A stretch of DNA of 64,000 nt from assembly GCF_051201035.1 (NCBI RefSeq), contig NZ_JBPODR010000006.1, positions 50,200-114,199 of the forward strand. The letters run 5' to 3'. This DNA comes from Thermoanaerobacterium thermosulfurigenes. GTDB lineage: Bacteria; Bacillota; Thermoanaerobacteria; Thermoanaerobacterales; Thermoanaerobacteraceae. The position numbers and the translations under genes are program-made. Below are positions 1 through 8,630 of the stretch, piece by piece. The first letter of the stretch is position 1; each line of letters starts with the position of its first letter. The notes beneath the pieces were generated by a model. The model did not search any database and was not told where the DNA came from. It saw only the letters and a list, made by a program, of their open reading frames with translations.

Positions 1-1138
1 GTTTCATAGCTGGAGTCAAATTACTGTTGTTTACTACTACGCTTAAAGATATGTTTTGTATTTTACCTTGTGCTGAAGTTAACGTCGTCTTTATCTGATT
101 TATCTCATAATTTATGGTCGTATCTGTCTTGCTATAACTTGAATTTCCATTATTTTGAGTGGTGTATGTAGTGCTGCCTGGTGGATTGTTTGTCGCAGTA
201 CCGGCTGGTGCTCCATTGCTAGAACCATTAGCTATCTCTTTTATTGTCTGTGTGCTTCTTATAATCCCATTGTTGTCAATAACTGGCTGCCATTCTACTT
301 TGTCCTGCACCTGCTTATCAAAATTCAAGTTTACACTGGCCCTCACTATGACATTTCCTGGCCCAAAAACTTGTTCCAAAAGGGACTGAATATTATTTTG
401 CAAATCATTTTGTACTTTCATTTGAAGGGCGTACTGAGAACTTGCTCCATCAAGTGAACTGTCATTTTGAGCTACCAACACTTTGCCATTTCCATCAATA
501 ATCGTAACTTTGTCAGGACTTAATCCTTGAACGCTTTTAGATACGAAATTTGTTATTCCGTTTATCTGTTGATTTGTCAATGTAACGCCAGGTTTTAATT
601 GCAGCATAACTGCTGCTGTCGAAGAATTGTCGCTATTAGACAGCACAAAATTGCTCTGATCTGGTACGACTATATTCACTTTCGCGTCTTGTACCCCATC
701 TATTGTCTTCAACGTATTCTGTATTTCATTTTGAACAAAATATATGTACTTCTCTCTTCTCTCTTGATCCGTAGTAGCTAATGAATTATTCATTGCATCG
801 CTAAAGCTAAAACCATCTTGTGGTATTCCTTCTGTTGCAAGTTGCATTCTCGCCTCATCTTTGTACTGAGCAGGCACTAATATTGTGCTGCCATCTCCTT
901 CAATTTTATAGGGTATTTTCAATTCGTTTTTCAATTTGTCGACTACAGTACCTGCATCTTTTGTGCTTAAACCAGAATACAAAACCTCGTAATTAGGCCT
1001 ATTTAAGATGTACAGAAGCAGTGCAATGCTTCCTATTAATAATAATGCGATAATACCTATTTGAATTTTTTGCTTTTTATCAAACTTATTCCAAAAATTG
1101 CCTATCTGCTCACGTATGTTATTTATAAAAACGGGCAT
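1..1138 (-). CDS. fliF: Flagellar MS-ring protein FliF (partial, N-terminal part)
   Basis: FliF builds the membrane-embedded MS ring on which the flagellar rod, C ring and export gate assemble. The frame opens at an ATG at 1138 behind a GAGGTG ribosome-binding site and stays open to the window edge, about 379 residues of the roughly 520-550 usual for the family. One transmembrane helix lies at about residues 25-45 (GIIALLLIGSIALLLY), followed by the YscJ/FliF ring-building segment beginning YEVLYSGLSTKDAG. A Ser/Asn/Gly-rich stretch near residues 310-345 fits the variable periplasmic region. It is the last visible gene of flgB-flgC-fliE-fliF; the C-terminal FliG-binding end is outside the window. 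Confidence 0.93.
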   Translation of the reverse strand, partial: MPVFINNIREQIGNFWNKFDKKQKIQIGIIALLLIGSIALLLYILNRPNYEVLYSGLSTKDAGTVVDKLKNELKIPYKIEGDGSTILVPAQYKDEARMQLATEGIPQDGFSFSDAMNNSLATTDQERREKYIYFVQNEIQNTLKTIDGVQDAKVNIVVPDQSNFVLSNSDNSSTAAVMLQLKPGVTLTNQQINGITNFVSKSVQGLSPDKVTIIDGNGKVLVAQNDSSLDGASSQYALQMKVQNDLQNNIQSLLEQVFGPGNVIVRASVNLNFDKQVQDKVEWQPVIDNNGIIRSTQTIKEIANGSSNGAPAGTATNNPPGSTTYTTQNNGNSSYSKTDTTINYEINQIKTTLTSAQGKIQNISLSVVVNNSNLTPAMK

Positions 1139-1162
1139 TAATTCACCTCATCTCAAAGCATT

Positions 1163-1450
1163 TTAAACTGGCATTCTCATTATCTCCTGGTAGGCATCAA
1201 GTATCTTATTTTTAATCTGAATAGTAAGCTCCAACGCTATATCGGCTTTGGTAGCATCAATCATCACATTGTGTATATCATTGATGTCACCTGTTACTAA
1301 CATTTGATCATCCTGCTGCGCTTTAAGTTGCAAATTATTCACATCTGAAATAGCTGTTTTTAAAATATCTCCAAAAGAAGAAGTGTTACTTGTTGCATTT
1401 GAAGTACCAACACTACCAACAGCACTTATCTGGGAAATAGGATTTATCAT
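1163..1450 (-). CDS. fliE: Flagellar hook-basal body protein FliE
   Basis: FliE is a small export substrate that joins the MS ring to the proximal rod. The 95-residue product has the low-complexity Ser/Thr-rich start and the family's conserved C-terminus, ending KILDAYQEIMRMPV. I start it at the ATG at 1450, which sits 7 nt after AGGTG; an in-frame TTG two codons upstream at 1456 is too close to that ribosome-binding site. It lies between flgC and fliF with gaps of about 10-25 bp, so it is co-transcribed with them. Length is typical. Confidence 0.93.
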   Translation of the reverse strand: MINPISQISAVGSVGTSNATSNTSSFGDILKTAISDVNNLQLKAQQDDQMLVTGDINDIHNVMIDATKADIALELTIQIKNKILDAYQEIMRMPV

Positions 1451-1460
1451 AATCAATCAC

Positions 1461-1910
1461 CTAAGCCTTTCCAATTTCTAATGCTTTTTCTATCATGGAT
1501 TTGGTTGAATTAACTGCAGTCACATTCGCTTCATATGCCCTTGTAGCAGAGATCATATCAACCATTTCAGAAACGATGTTTACATTAGGATAATTAACGT
1601 ATCCAGTGCTATCTGCATCAGGATTGCCAGGATCATACACACGGTTAAAAGGCGTCTTGTTGTCTTCCTCGATAGATACGACTTCAACACCATTTCCGAC
1701 TGTTGATGAACCTTTTGCAGCATTTAACATATCGCTAAAGCTACTTTGATTGTCAATTTCTTTTAAAACCACAAGCTTTCTTCTGTAAGGACCACCATTA
1801 GACGTCCTCGTTGTATCAACATTTGCGATATTTTGAGAGATGACATCCATTCTAAGCCTCTCAGCCGTAAGGCCTGTAGCGCTTATATCAATAGAATTTA
1901 AAAATCCCAC
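1461..1910 (-). CDS. flgC: Flagellar basal-body rod protein FlgC
   Basis: FlgC is a proximal rod subunit secreted through the flagellar export apparatus. The N-terminal rod signature (SATGLTAERLRMDVISQNIA) and the C-terminal helix (SATRAYEANVTAVNSTKSM) are both present, the two coiled ends shared by rod and hook proteins. The GTG at 1910 is favoured because GGAGG lies 9 nt upstream; a TTG at 1916 is only 3 nt from it but would overlap the flgB stop in the compact TTGA style. With the GTG start the protein is 149 residues, normal for the family. Confidence 0.93.
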   Translation of the reverse strand: MGFLNSIDISATGLTAERLRMDVISQNIANVDTTRTSNGGPYRRKLVVLKEIDNQSSFSDMLNAAKGSSTVGNGVEVVSIEEDNKTPFNRVYDPGNPDADSTGYVNYPNVNIVSEMVDMISATRAYEANVTAVNSTKSMIEKALEIGKA

Positions 1911-1912
1911 GG

Positions 1913-2323
1913 TCAATTACCTCCATCTTTTATCGCTGTAAGCAGAGAATTCAATTCACCACTGACTCTTTGAGCTAATGCATCATAATAAAGTTGATTT
2001 TTAGCAAGATTCGACATTTCTACATCAATATCAACATTATTGCCATCTAATCTCATAGATGTACTATTATCCTGAACAATTTGCGGTTCAATATTGTCTA
2101 TGGATGTCGAATTAATTGGTATATGATTTTTATCAGTAACAAAACCAGTTAATTTATTAGAGTTTATAGCATCATTTAAAATGCTTTCAAAATTTACATC
2201 AGATCTTTTAAAACCTGGAGTATCCACATTGGCTATATTATTCGATATGACTTCATTTCTAAGCTCTGAAGCATCTAAGGCTTTACTCATAAGATCTACT
2301 GTATTAAAATTAATTCCCAGCAT
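1913..2323 (-). CDS. flgB: Flagellar basal-body rod protein FlgB
   Basis: FlgB is a proximal rod subunit and the first gene of the flagellar unit visible here. The 136-residue product has the N-terminal motif NEVISNNIANVDTPGFKR and a C-terminal helix around YYDALAQRVSGELNSL typical of FlgB. The ATG at 2323 follows GGAGG by 7 nt. It is separated from codY upstream by a strong terminator and about 200 bp, so it starts its own transcript, as in Bacillus, where flgB heads the large fla/che operon just after codY. Confidence 0.94.
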   Translation of the reverse strand: MLGINFNTVDLMSKALDASELRNEVISNNIANVDTPGFKRSDVNFESILNDAINSNKLTGFVTDKNHIPINSTSIDNIEPQIVQDNSTSMRLDGNNVDIDVEMSNLAKNQLYYDALAQRVSGELNSLLTAIKDGGN

Positions 2324-2406
2324 CTATATTCCTCCATTTCAATAATAGTTTTATTCGACACAAAATTGAATTTTCCTTCAAAAAATATTCAAAAAATAGA
2401 TTATTT

Positions 2407-2435
2407 AGCATAAAAGTCGTGTTATAAATAAGCAA
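2407..2435 (-). promoter_or_regulatory. Possible vegetative promoter of the flgB unit
   Basis: On the minus strand TTGCTT (2430-2435) and TATGCT (2407-2412) are 17 nt apart, upstream of flgB and downstream of the codY terminator. Both boxes deviate from consensus. I found no SigD-type pair in this gap. Tentative. Confidence 0.35.
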
Positions 2436-2504
2436 AGAAATATATGTCAGTATTTATCAAATTTTGTCAAAATATATTATATCACTGGATGATTTTAAAG
2501 ACCA

Positions 2505-2540
2505 TAAGAAAAAAGTCCTAAATTTACTTAGGACTTTTTT
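2505..2540 (-). terminator. Rho-independent terminator after codY
   Basis: The inverted repeat AGTCCTA / TAGGACT (2514-2520 and 2529-2535) is followed on the minus strand by a run of T, just below the codY stop at 2545. It has T-rich flanks on both sides but faces only codY. It separates codY from the flagellar unit. Confidence 0.85.
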
Positions 2541-2544
2541 CGCA

Positions 2545-3303
2545 TTATCTTTTTAATTTTTTAAGCTCATCTATAAGTTTATCATTCAGAATTTTTATGT
2601 GGGTTCCTTTCATCCCTAACGATCTGGACTCAATAACACCAGCACTTTCGAACTTTCTCAAAGCATTAACAATTACAGACCTTGTTATCCCGACTTTATC
2701 AGCTATCTTGCTGGCTACAAGCAAACCTTCATTTCCATCCAACTCTTCAAATATATGAATCACAGCTTCTAATTCTGAATAAGATAATGTGGCCAAAGCC
2801 ATCTGTACTACTGTGCGTTTCCTTTCATCTTCCTCCATTTCGTAGTTCTTAGATCTTAGTATTTCTAATCCTATGACTGTAGCACCGTATTCAGCTAAAA
2901 TAATATCATCATCAGTAAATTTATCTCCTACTCTTAAAAGCATTAAAGTGCCCAGCCTATTTCCTCCGCCAAAAACAGGGACTATAGTTTCAAAAGCATC
3001 GTCTTTTTTTATAAGCATGGCTTTGCTTTCTTTAGTCAAGTTTATAGACGTTTCTGTTATCTTTAAAAGTTCATCATTAAAATCTTCTGAAAACTGCATC
3101 CCTTTGACTACCGATTCATCTATATCTCCCACAAATTTTTCTATATTTTTCCCTAAGAGCTTGCCTCTCCTGCTTACTATAAAGACATCGCAGTTGATAA
3201 CATCCTTCAGTATCTCAGACAATTCATTAAAATCAACTGGTTGAACACCTGTTTTTTGAAGTACCTTATTTACTTTTCTAATTTTCTCTAATAGTATCCC
3301 CAT
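2545..3303 (-). CDS. codY: GTP-sensing global transcriptional repressor CodY
   Basis: CodY senses GTP and branched-chain amino acids and represses nutrient-limitation genes. The 252-residue product has an N-terminal GAF-type ligand domain (about 1-155) and a C-terminal winged helix with the highly conserved ITRSVIVNALRKFESAGVIE and ESRSLGMKGTHIKIL motifs. An in-frame ATG at 3342 exists inside the end of hslU, but the ATG at 3303 follows GAGGAGG by 6-7 nt and gives the canonical start MGILLEKIRK. It is the last gene of hslV-hslU-codY, the order seen in Bacillus (codW-codX-codY). Confidence 0.96.
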   Translation of the reverse strand: MGILLEKIRKVNKVLQKTGVQPVDFNELSEILKDVINCDVFIVSRRGKLLGKNIEKFVGDIDESVVKGMQFSEDFNDELLKITETSINLTKESKAMLIKKDDAFETIVPVFGGGNRLGTLMLLRVGDKFTDDDIILAEYGATVIGLEILRSKNYEMEEDERKRTVVQMALATLSYSELEAVIHIFEELDGNEGLLVASKIADKVGITRSVIVNALRKFESAGVIESRSLGMKGTHIKILNDKLIDELKKLKR

Positions 3304-3316
3304 TATTATCCTCCTC

Positions 3317-4699
3317 TTAAAGTATGTATTTGTTAACATCAAATCTGTTTAAATTATCTTTTAGCTGTTCATCGATATAATTCTTATCGATAATCACTTT
3401 GCTACCAGTTATGTCAGGAGCTTCAAACGATAACTTTTCAAAAAGCTTCTCCATTACTGTGTGTAATCGCCTTGCACCTATCTCTTCAGATTGTTGATTT
3501 ATTATATAAGCAATTTCTGCAATCCTGTCTATTCCATCATCTGTGTATTCAACTTCTACCCCTTCAGTGCTCAGTAATGCCGCATACTGTTTTGTTAGTG
3601 CATTTTTAGGCTCCTTCAAAATCCTTATGAAATCTTCTTTAGTTAGAGGTTTAAGCTCCACTCTTACAGGAAATCTTCCTTGTAGCTCAGGAATTAAGTC
3701 ACTTACCTTAGATACATTAAAAGCACCTGCAGCTATAAAAAGAATATAATCCGTTTTAACAGGACCGTATTTTGTCATAACCGTGCTGCCTTCCACTATA
3801 GGCAATATATCCCTTTGAACTCCTTCTCTAGATACATCTGGACCATTAGTGTATCCGCTTCCAGCAATTTTGTCAATTTCATCTATAAAGATTATTCCAT
3901 CTTGTTCCGTTCTCCTGATAGCCTCATCGATAACTTCATCCATATCAATCAAATTTTGGGCTTCTTCAGATTCTAAAATTTTCTTCGCTTCACCTATAGG
4001 AACTTTTTTATACTTCTTTTTTTTAGGCAAAATATCGGCAAACATATCCTGCAAATTGATGTTCATTTCTTCTGCACCTAAGTTTGAATACATTTCTAAG
4101 ATAGGTGAGGAAGAATCTGTTATCTCAATCTCAATTATCCTATCGTTTAATTCTCCGCTTCTTATTTTTTCTCTTAATTGCTCTTTTTGCATTCTTATTT
4201 CTTGCCCATCATCATCATGAGTATCCTCATCGCCTTGTGCATTAAATAAAAACTCAAACGGATTTTTCTGCCTTTTGCTTTTTCTGCCATTTATCAAGTA
4301 ATCTAATATTCTCTCTTCTGCAAGCTCTTTTGCCCTTAACATGACATTTTGCATCTTCTCCTGCTTAACCATTCGAATGGCCGACTCAAGCAGATCTCGT
4401 ATCATCGACTCTACATCTCGTCCAACATAACCGACTTCTGTAAACTTAGTAGCCTCAACTTTAACAAAAGGAGCTTCGATAAGTTTTGCAATTCTTCGTG
4501 CTATTTCCGTTTTTCCTACGCCTGTAGGTCCAATCATCAAAATATTTTTAGGCGTTATTTCATCCTTTATTTCATCTGGTAGCAAATTTCTGCGGTATCT
4601 ATTCCTAAGTGCCACAGCTACAGATCTTTTTGCCAAATCTTGACCAACTATATATTTATCAAGTGCGTCGACAATTTCCTTTGGAGTATAATTCTTCAT
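3317..4699 (-). CDS. hslU: ATP-dependent protease ATPase subunit HslU (ClpY)
   Basis: HslU is the AAA+ unfoldase that feeds substrates to the HslV peptidase. Visible features are the Walker A motif GPTGVGKT at residues 57-64, an inserted I domain at about 110-245 with charged stretches, Walker B GIIFIDEIDKIA, and the arginine-rich sensor 2 region EEIGARRLHTVMEKL. The C-terminus ends in hydrophobic residues after NRFDVNKY, the tail that docks into HslV. The length of 460 residues is normal. It follows hslV by 13 nt and precedes codY by 13 nt, so the three genes form one transcript. Confidence 0.96.
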   Translation of the reverse strand: MKNYTPKEIVDALDKYIVGQDLAKRSVAVALRNRYRRNLLPDEIKDEITPKNILMIGPTGVGKTEIARRIAKLIEAPFVKVEATKFTEVGYVGRDVESMIRDLLESAIRMVKQEKMQNVMLRAKELAEERILDYLINGRKSKRQKNPFEFLFNAQGDEDTHDDDGQEIRMQKEQLREKIRSGELNDRIIEIEITDSSSPILEMYSNLGAEEMNINLQDMFADILPKKKKYKKVPIGEAKKILESEEAQNLIDMDEVIDEAIRRTEQDGIIFIDEIDKIAGSGYTNGPDVSREGVQRDILPIVEGSTVMTKYGPVKTDYILFIAAGAFNVSKVSDLIPELQGRFPVRVELKPLTKEDFIRILKEPKNALTKQYAALLSTEGVEVEYTDDGIDRIAEIAYIINQQSEEIGARRLHTVMEKLFEKLSFEAPDITGSKVIIDKNYIDEQLKDNLNRFDVNKYIL

Positions 4700-4712
4700 G
4701 CTAAGTCCCTCC

Positions 4713-5243
4713 TTACAAGCTTTCTACTGTTATATGATCGTTTGTATATACGCAAATTTGAGATGCAATCTCAAGGGACTTTCTCGCGATTTCATCTACT
4801 GGTAAATCTGTATTGTACCTTAGCGCAAGTGCTGCCGACATTGCGAAATTTCCACCGGAACCAATCGCAATTACATCGTTATCTGGCTCAATCACTTCGC
4901 CATTGCCAGAAATGACTAACGTGACATTTTTATCTGCTGCAATTAAAAGTGCCTCTAATTTTTTTAAAATTTTGTCTTTTCTCCATTCCTGTGCAAGTTC
5001 AACCGCAGCTCTTTTTAAATTTCCACTGTATTGCTCTAATTTTTCTTCAAACATTTCAGATAAAGTAAATGCATCAGCTACTGATCCAGCGAAACCAACT
5101 AACACCTCATCATTGTACAACCTTCTGATCTTCTTAGCTCCGTGTTTTAAAATTGTATTTTCACCAAATGTTACTTGCCCATCACCAGCTATTGAAACTT
5201 TATTGCCGCGTCTTACGGCAACTATAGTAGTACCTTTAAACAA
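4713..5243 (-). CDS. hslV: ATP-dependent protease peptidase subunit HslV (ClpQ)
   Basis: HslV forms the double-hexamer proteolytic chamber of the HslUV protease, using an N-terminal threonine nucleophile. The product matches throughout: GDGQVTFG, VLVGFAGSVADAFTL, a central VIEPDNDVIAIGSGGN and C-terminal CVYTNDHITVE. The best start is a TTG at 5243, preceded by GGGGGGTG; it gives MFKG before the TTIVAV motif. The catalytic threonine would therefore be residue 5, so a short propeptide must be removed. An in-frame upstream extension to 5279 has no ribosome-binding site. First gene of hslV-hslU-codY. Confidence 0.95.
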   Translation of the reverse strand: MFKGTTIVAVRRGNKVSIAGDGQVTFGENTILKHGAKKIRRLYNDEVLVGFAGSVADAFTLSEMFEEKLEQYSGNLKRAAVELAQEWRKDKILKKLEALLIAADKNVTLVISGNGEVIEPDNDVIAIGSGGNFAMSAALALRYNTDLPVDEIARKSLEIASQICVYTNDHITVESL

Positions 5244-5269
5244 AATTTCACCCCCCAAAAAACAATATA

Positions 5270-5298
5270 ATATTAACACAAAATTTATAACATTTCAA
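5270..5298 (-). promoter_or_regulatory. Probable vegetative promoter of hslVU-codY
   Basis: On the minus strand TTGAAA (5293-5298) and TAATAT (5270-5275) are separated by 17 nt, about 27 nt upstream of the TTG start of hslV. Position and spacing fit a sigma-A promoter. It falls in the 85-bp gap after topA, where Bacillus instead has trmFO and xerC. Confidence 0.55.
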
Positions 5299-5328
5299 TA
5301 ATATTTCAAAATTTTTTATATATTTAAA

Positions 5329-7386
5329 TTACTTTACGTAATCACAATTACTGCATTTAATAATCTTTCGCCCTTTTGAATGCTTCTCAACAAGCAAGGC
5401 CCCACATTTAGGACATGTTTCTGATATAGGCCTATCCCAAAACATAGTGCCACAATTGGAAGAATTTTCACACGCATAATAAACTTTTCCTTTTTTGCTT
5501 TTTTTAATAATGATTTTACCTCCACATTTAGGACATGTAACACCAATTTCTTCGTATAATGGTTTAGTATTTTTACACTCCGGAAATCCAGGACAAGCTA
5601 AAAATTTACCATAACGGCCGTACTTTATAACCATATTTCTGCCGCAGAATTCGCATTTAATATCAGTTTCTTCATCTTTTATTTCAATATCTTTCATTTG
5701 TTCTTCTGCTATCTTTAGTGAAGCATTAAAACCATTGTAAAATTCATCGATGACATCACACCACTTTTCAATTCCTTCTTCTATTCTGTCAAGCTGCTCT
5801 TCCATTTGCGCCGTAAATTTTACATCTACTATGTCTGGAAAGAATTCTTTCATTACATCTGTTACAATAAACCCCAATTCCGTAGGTTTAAGATTTTTCT
5901 TTTCTTTTATCACATATCCTCGTTCTAATAATGTAGATATTATAGGAGCGTAAGTGCTTGGCCTTCCTATACCTTTTTCCTCAAGCTCTTTTATCAGTGT
6001 AGCTTCAGTATATCTTGCAGGTGGCTGCGTAAAATGCTGCTCTGGCTTTAATTCTTTTAATTTCAAAAAATCTCCGCTATTAAGCATTGGAAGCATCTTA
6101 TCTTCATTTTCATTTTCATCATCATCTGTGTAAACCGCCATAAAACCAGAAAACTTAATTTTAGAGCCACTTGCCTTAAACACGTAATTTTTATTAATAA
6201 TATCAACATTCATCGTGTCATATAAGGCCGGTGACATTTGACTTGCCAAAAATCTACTCCAAATCAATTTATACAATTTATATTGATCTGGCTTTAAAGA
6301 ATCCTTAATTTTCTCAGGGTCTAAATCTATGTATGTAGGTCTTATAGCTTCATGAGCGTCTTGAATATTCCCTCCCTTTTTTGCATATGTAGCATTTGGA
6401 TTTGCATATTCCTTTCCATATTTCTGCAATATATACTCATAGGCTGCTTTTTTAGCTTCATCTGAAACTCTTGTTGAGTCTGTTCTCATATAAGTTATTA
6501 ATCCAAGGCTGCCTTCACCCTTTATTTCTACACCTTCATAAAGTTGCTGTGCAATCATCATCGTCTTTTTCGCAGTAAAACCCAATGTTTTTGAGGCTTC
6601 TTGTTGCATTGTACTTGTTATGAAAGGAGGTGAAGGATTTCTCTTTTTTGTACCTATTTTGACATTTTCTACTACATAATCATCTGTCAAATCTTTTACT
6701 ATTTCATTTACATCATTCTCATTTTTTAACTCTACTTTTCCATCTTTTGTACCATAAAATTTTGCTTCAAAAGATTGTGTCTTTTTTTCTTTATACAAAT
6801 ATGCCGATATGCTCCAGTATTCCTCCGGTTTAAAATCCTCAATTTCCTTTTCTCTATCACAAATCAATCTTGTTGCTACCGATTGAACTCTACCTGCACT
6901 CAAGCCTCTCTTTATTTTTTTCCAGAGCAGTGGACTTATATTATAACCTACAAGTCTATCTAAAATTCGCCTGGCCTGCTGTGCATCAACTAAATTCATA
7001 TTTATTTCTCTCGGATTTTTAATGGCATTCTGTATGGCATTTTTTGTTATCTCATGAAACTCTATCCTACATTTTTCATTAATATCAATATTTAATAAAC
7101 TTGCCAAATGCCATGATATAGCTTCCCCTTCCCTATCCGGGTCCGTTGCAAGGTAAATTTTCGATGCATTTTTTGCCTCTTTTTTTAACTTCTCGATTAT
7201 AGGTCCTTTTCCGCGAATCGTTATGTATTTTGGTTCAAAATTTTTTTCAATATCTATCCCAAGCTGACTTTTAGGCAAATCCCTTATATGCCCCATAGAT
7301 GCTTCGACCTTATAATTTTTGCCTAAATATTTATGTATTGTTTTAGCCTTAGATGGCGATTCTACTATTACCAAAGATTTTTCCAT
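5329..7386 (-). CDS. topA: DNA topoisomerase I
   Basis: Type IA topoisomerase that relaxes negative supercoils by a single-strand break and a phosphotyrosine intermediate. The Toprim domain opens with SLVIVESPSKAKTI and carries DPDREGEAI near residue 82; the active-site tyrosine is in GLITYMRTDSTR near residue 299. The C-terminal 120 residues contain three four-cysteine zinc ribbons, the first starting CEFCGR and the last ending CSNCDYVK. The length of 685 residues is typical of Firmicutes. The ATG at 7386 follows GGAGG. It lies 44 nt after dprA, so they are probably co-transcribed. Confidence 0.97.
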   Translation of the reverse strand: MEKSLVIVESPSKAKTIHKYLGKNYKVEASMGHIRDLPKSQLGIDIEKNFEPKYITIRGKGPIIEKLKKEAKNASKIYLATDPDREGEAISWHLASLLNIDINEKCRIEFHEITKNAIQNAIKNPREINMNLVDAQQARRILDRLVGYNISPLLWKKIKRGLSAGRVQSVATRLICDREKEIEDFKPEEYWSISAYLYKEKKTQSFEAKFYGTKDGKVELKNENDVNEIVKDLTDDYVVENVKIGTKKRNPSPPFITSTMQQEASKTLGFTAKKTMMIAQQLYEGVEIKGEGSLGLITYMRTDSTRVSDEAKKAAYEYILQKYGKEYANPNATYAKKGGNIQDAHEAIRPTYIDLDPEKIKDSLKPDQYKLYKLIWSRFLASQMSPALYDTMNVDIINKNYVFKASGSKIKFSGFMAVYTDDDENENEDKMLPMLNSGDFLKLKELKPEQHFTQPPARYTEATLIKELEEKGIGRPSTYAPIISTLLERGYVIKEKKNLKPTELGFIVTDVMKEFFPDIVDVKFTAQMEEQLDRIEEGIEKWCDVIDEFYNGFNASLKIAEEQMKDIEIKDEETDIKCEFCGRNMVIKYGRYGKFLACPGFPECKNTKPLYEEIGVTCPKCGGKIIIKKSKKGKVYYACENSSNCGTMFWDRPISETCPKCGALLVEKHSKGRKIIKCSNCDYVK

Positions 7387-7430
7387 TTTGATACCTCCAA
7401 AACAATTATTAATTATATCAAATTGTCTTA

Positions 7431-8519
7431 TTAATTAAAACTTTTTTCATATTTATTTCCAGGTAACCTGACAATAAGCCCTTTAATCGTCAGTGATGAT
7501 AAAAGATAATTGACTTTAGATATAGGAAATTTAGTTATCTCCACAATTTCTTCTATATCTCTTGGGCATTCTGATATTATAGCGTACAGTTTTCTCTCTT
7601 CACTGCTTAGTGTATTTACGAATCGCTCATTTATTCTTGTTTTTATATCTTCTCTAAAATTATACTCATCAAGTATATCGCTGACACTTGCGACTAACTT
7701 TGCACCTTGCTTTATTAGTCCGTTTGTGCCTTGGCTGTAAGCACTTGTAATAATACCTGGAACAGCAAAAACATCTCTTCCCTGTTCCAATGCAAATTTA
7801 GCAGTAATCAAAGAACCACTTTTAACACCCGCCTCGACAACTAATACGCCTAATGACAAGCCACTTATTATCCTGTTTCTGGCAGGAAAATTGCCTGCTA
7901 CAGGAAGATAATCAAGCGGATATTCAGATACAACAGCACCTTTAGAAATTATTTCTTCCATCAATTTTTTATTTTCTTCAGGATATGCTATATTTACTCC
8001 GCACCCAAGTACAGCAATTGTCCTTCCTCCAGCTTTTATAGCGCCTTTGTGAGCTTGACTGTCGATTCCTCTGGCCATTCCACTTATTATAGTAAACCCA
8101 TGCTTGGATAATTCATATGAAAATTTTTCAGACATCAATTTGCCGTATGATGTAGCATTTCTTGAACCGACTATGGCAATCGACATATCATCAGATTCAG
8201 TAATATTACCTTTTACATATAAAACTGGAGGCGCATCGTATATTTCTCGAAGTAGTTTTGGGTATGCATCATCATCTATCAATAGAACTTTTACTTTTTC
8301 TTTATGTAACCTTTCTGCGTATTTGTACGGTTCAATCTTTTTTGCCTCTATTATACTGTTTAAAACCCTTCTATTATTAACCACTTGTTTTATGTCTTCC
8401 AAACTTGACTTATATACATTTTCTGCGTTTCCAAAATAATCCACAAGTTTTTTAAAAGTCTTTGCACCTACGCCATTAATTGAGCTGAGCCAAACATAAA
8501 ATACTTTATTCCTATCCAT
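7431..8519 (-). CDS. dprA: DNA-processing protein DprA
   Basis: DprA (Smf) binds incoming single-stranded DNA during natural transformation and loads RecA. The central Rossmann-like domain is clear: IAIVGSRNATSYGKLMSEKF, GFTIISGMARGIDSQAH and TIAVLGCGVNIAYPEEN. A helical N-terminal region of about 70 residues precedes it, and a winged-helix-like C-terminus of about 60 residues follows. At 362 residues it is full length. The ATG at 8519 has an AGGTG site. It is upstream of topA and divergent from rnhB; yraN and comM nearby repeat a common genomic association. Confidence 0.95.
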   Translation of the reverse strand: MDRNKVFYVWLSSINGVGAKTFKKLVDYFGNAENVYKSSLEDIKQVVNNRRVLNSIIEAKKIEPYKYAERLHKEKVKVLLIDDDAYPKLLREIYDAPPVLYVKGNITESDDMSIAIVGSRNATSYGKLMSEKFSYELSKHGFTIISGMARGIDSQAHKGAIKAGGRTIAVLGCGVNIAYPEENKKLMEEIISKGAVVSEYPLDYLPVAGNFPARNRIISGLSLGVLVVEAGVKSGSLITAKFALEQGRDVFAVPGIITSAYSQGTNGLIKQGAKLVASVSDILDEYNFREDIKTRINERFVNTLSSEERKLYAIISECPRDIEEIVEITKFPISKVNYLLSSLTIKGLIVRLPGNKYEKSFN

Positions 8520-8630
8520 TATTGCACCTCAAATATATATTTAAACATTATCATTATAATAATAAAAAATAAAAAATAAAAGCAGGTATTTTATATATTT
8601 TTGTCGAATAAGTATAAGTTGGGTGATAAA

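Noticed and set aside
155..781. Plus-strand frames over the left edge
   Set aside because: They are antisense to fliF, whose reading frame is open to the window edge and clearly conserved.
2324..2544. SigD-type flagellar promoter ahead of flgB
   Set aside because: No TAAA and GCCGATAA-like pair is present on the minus strand; only a weak sigma-A-like pair is seen.
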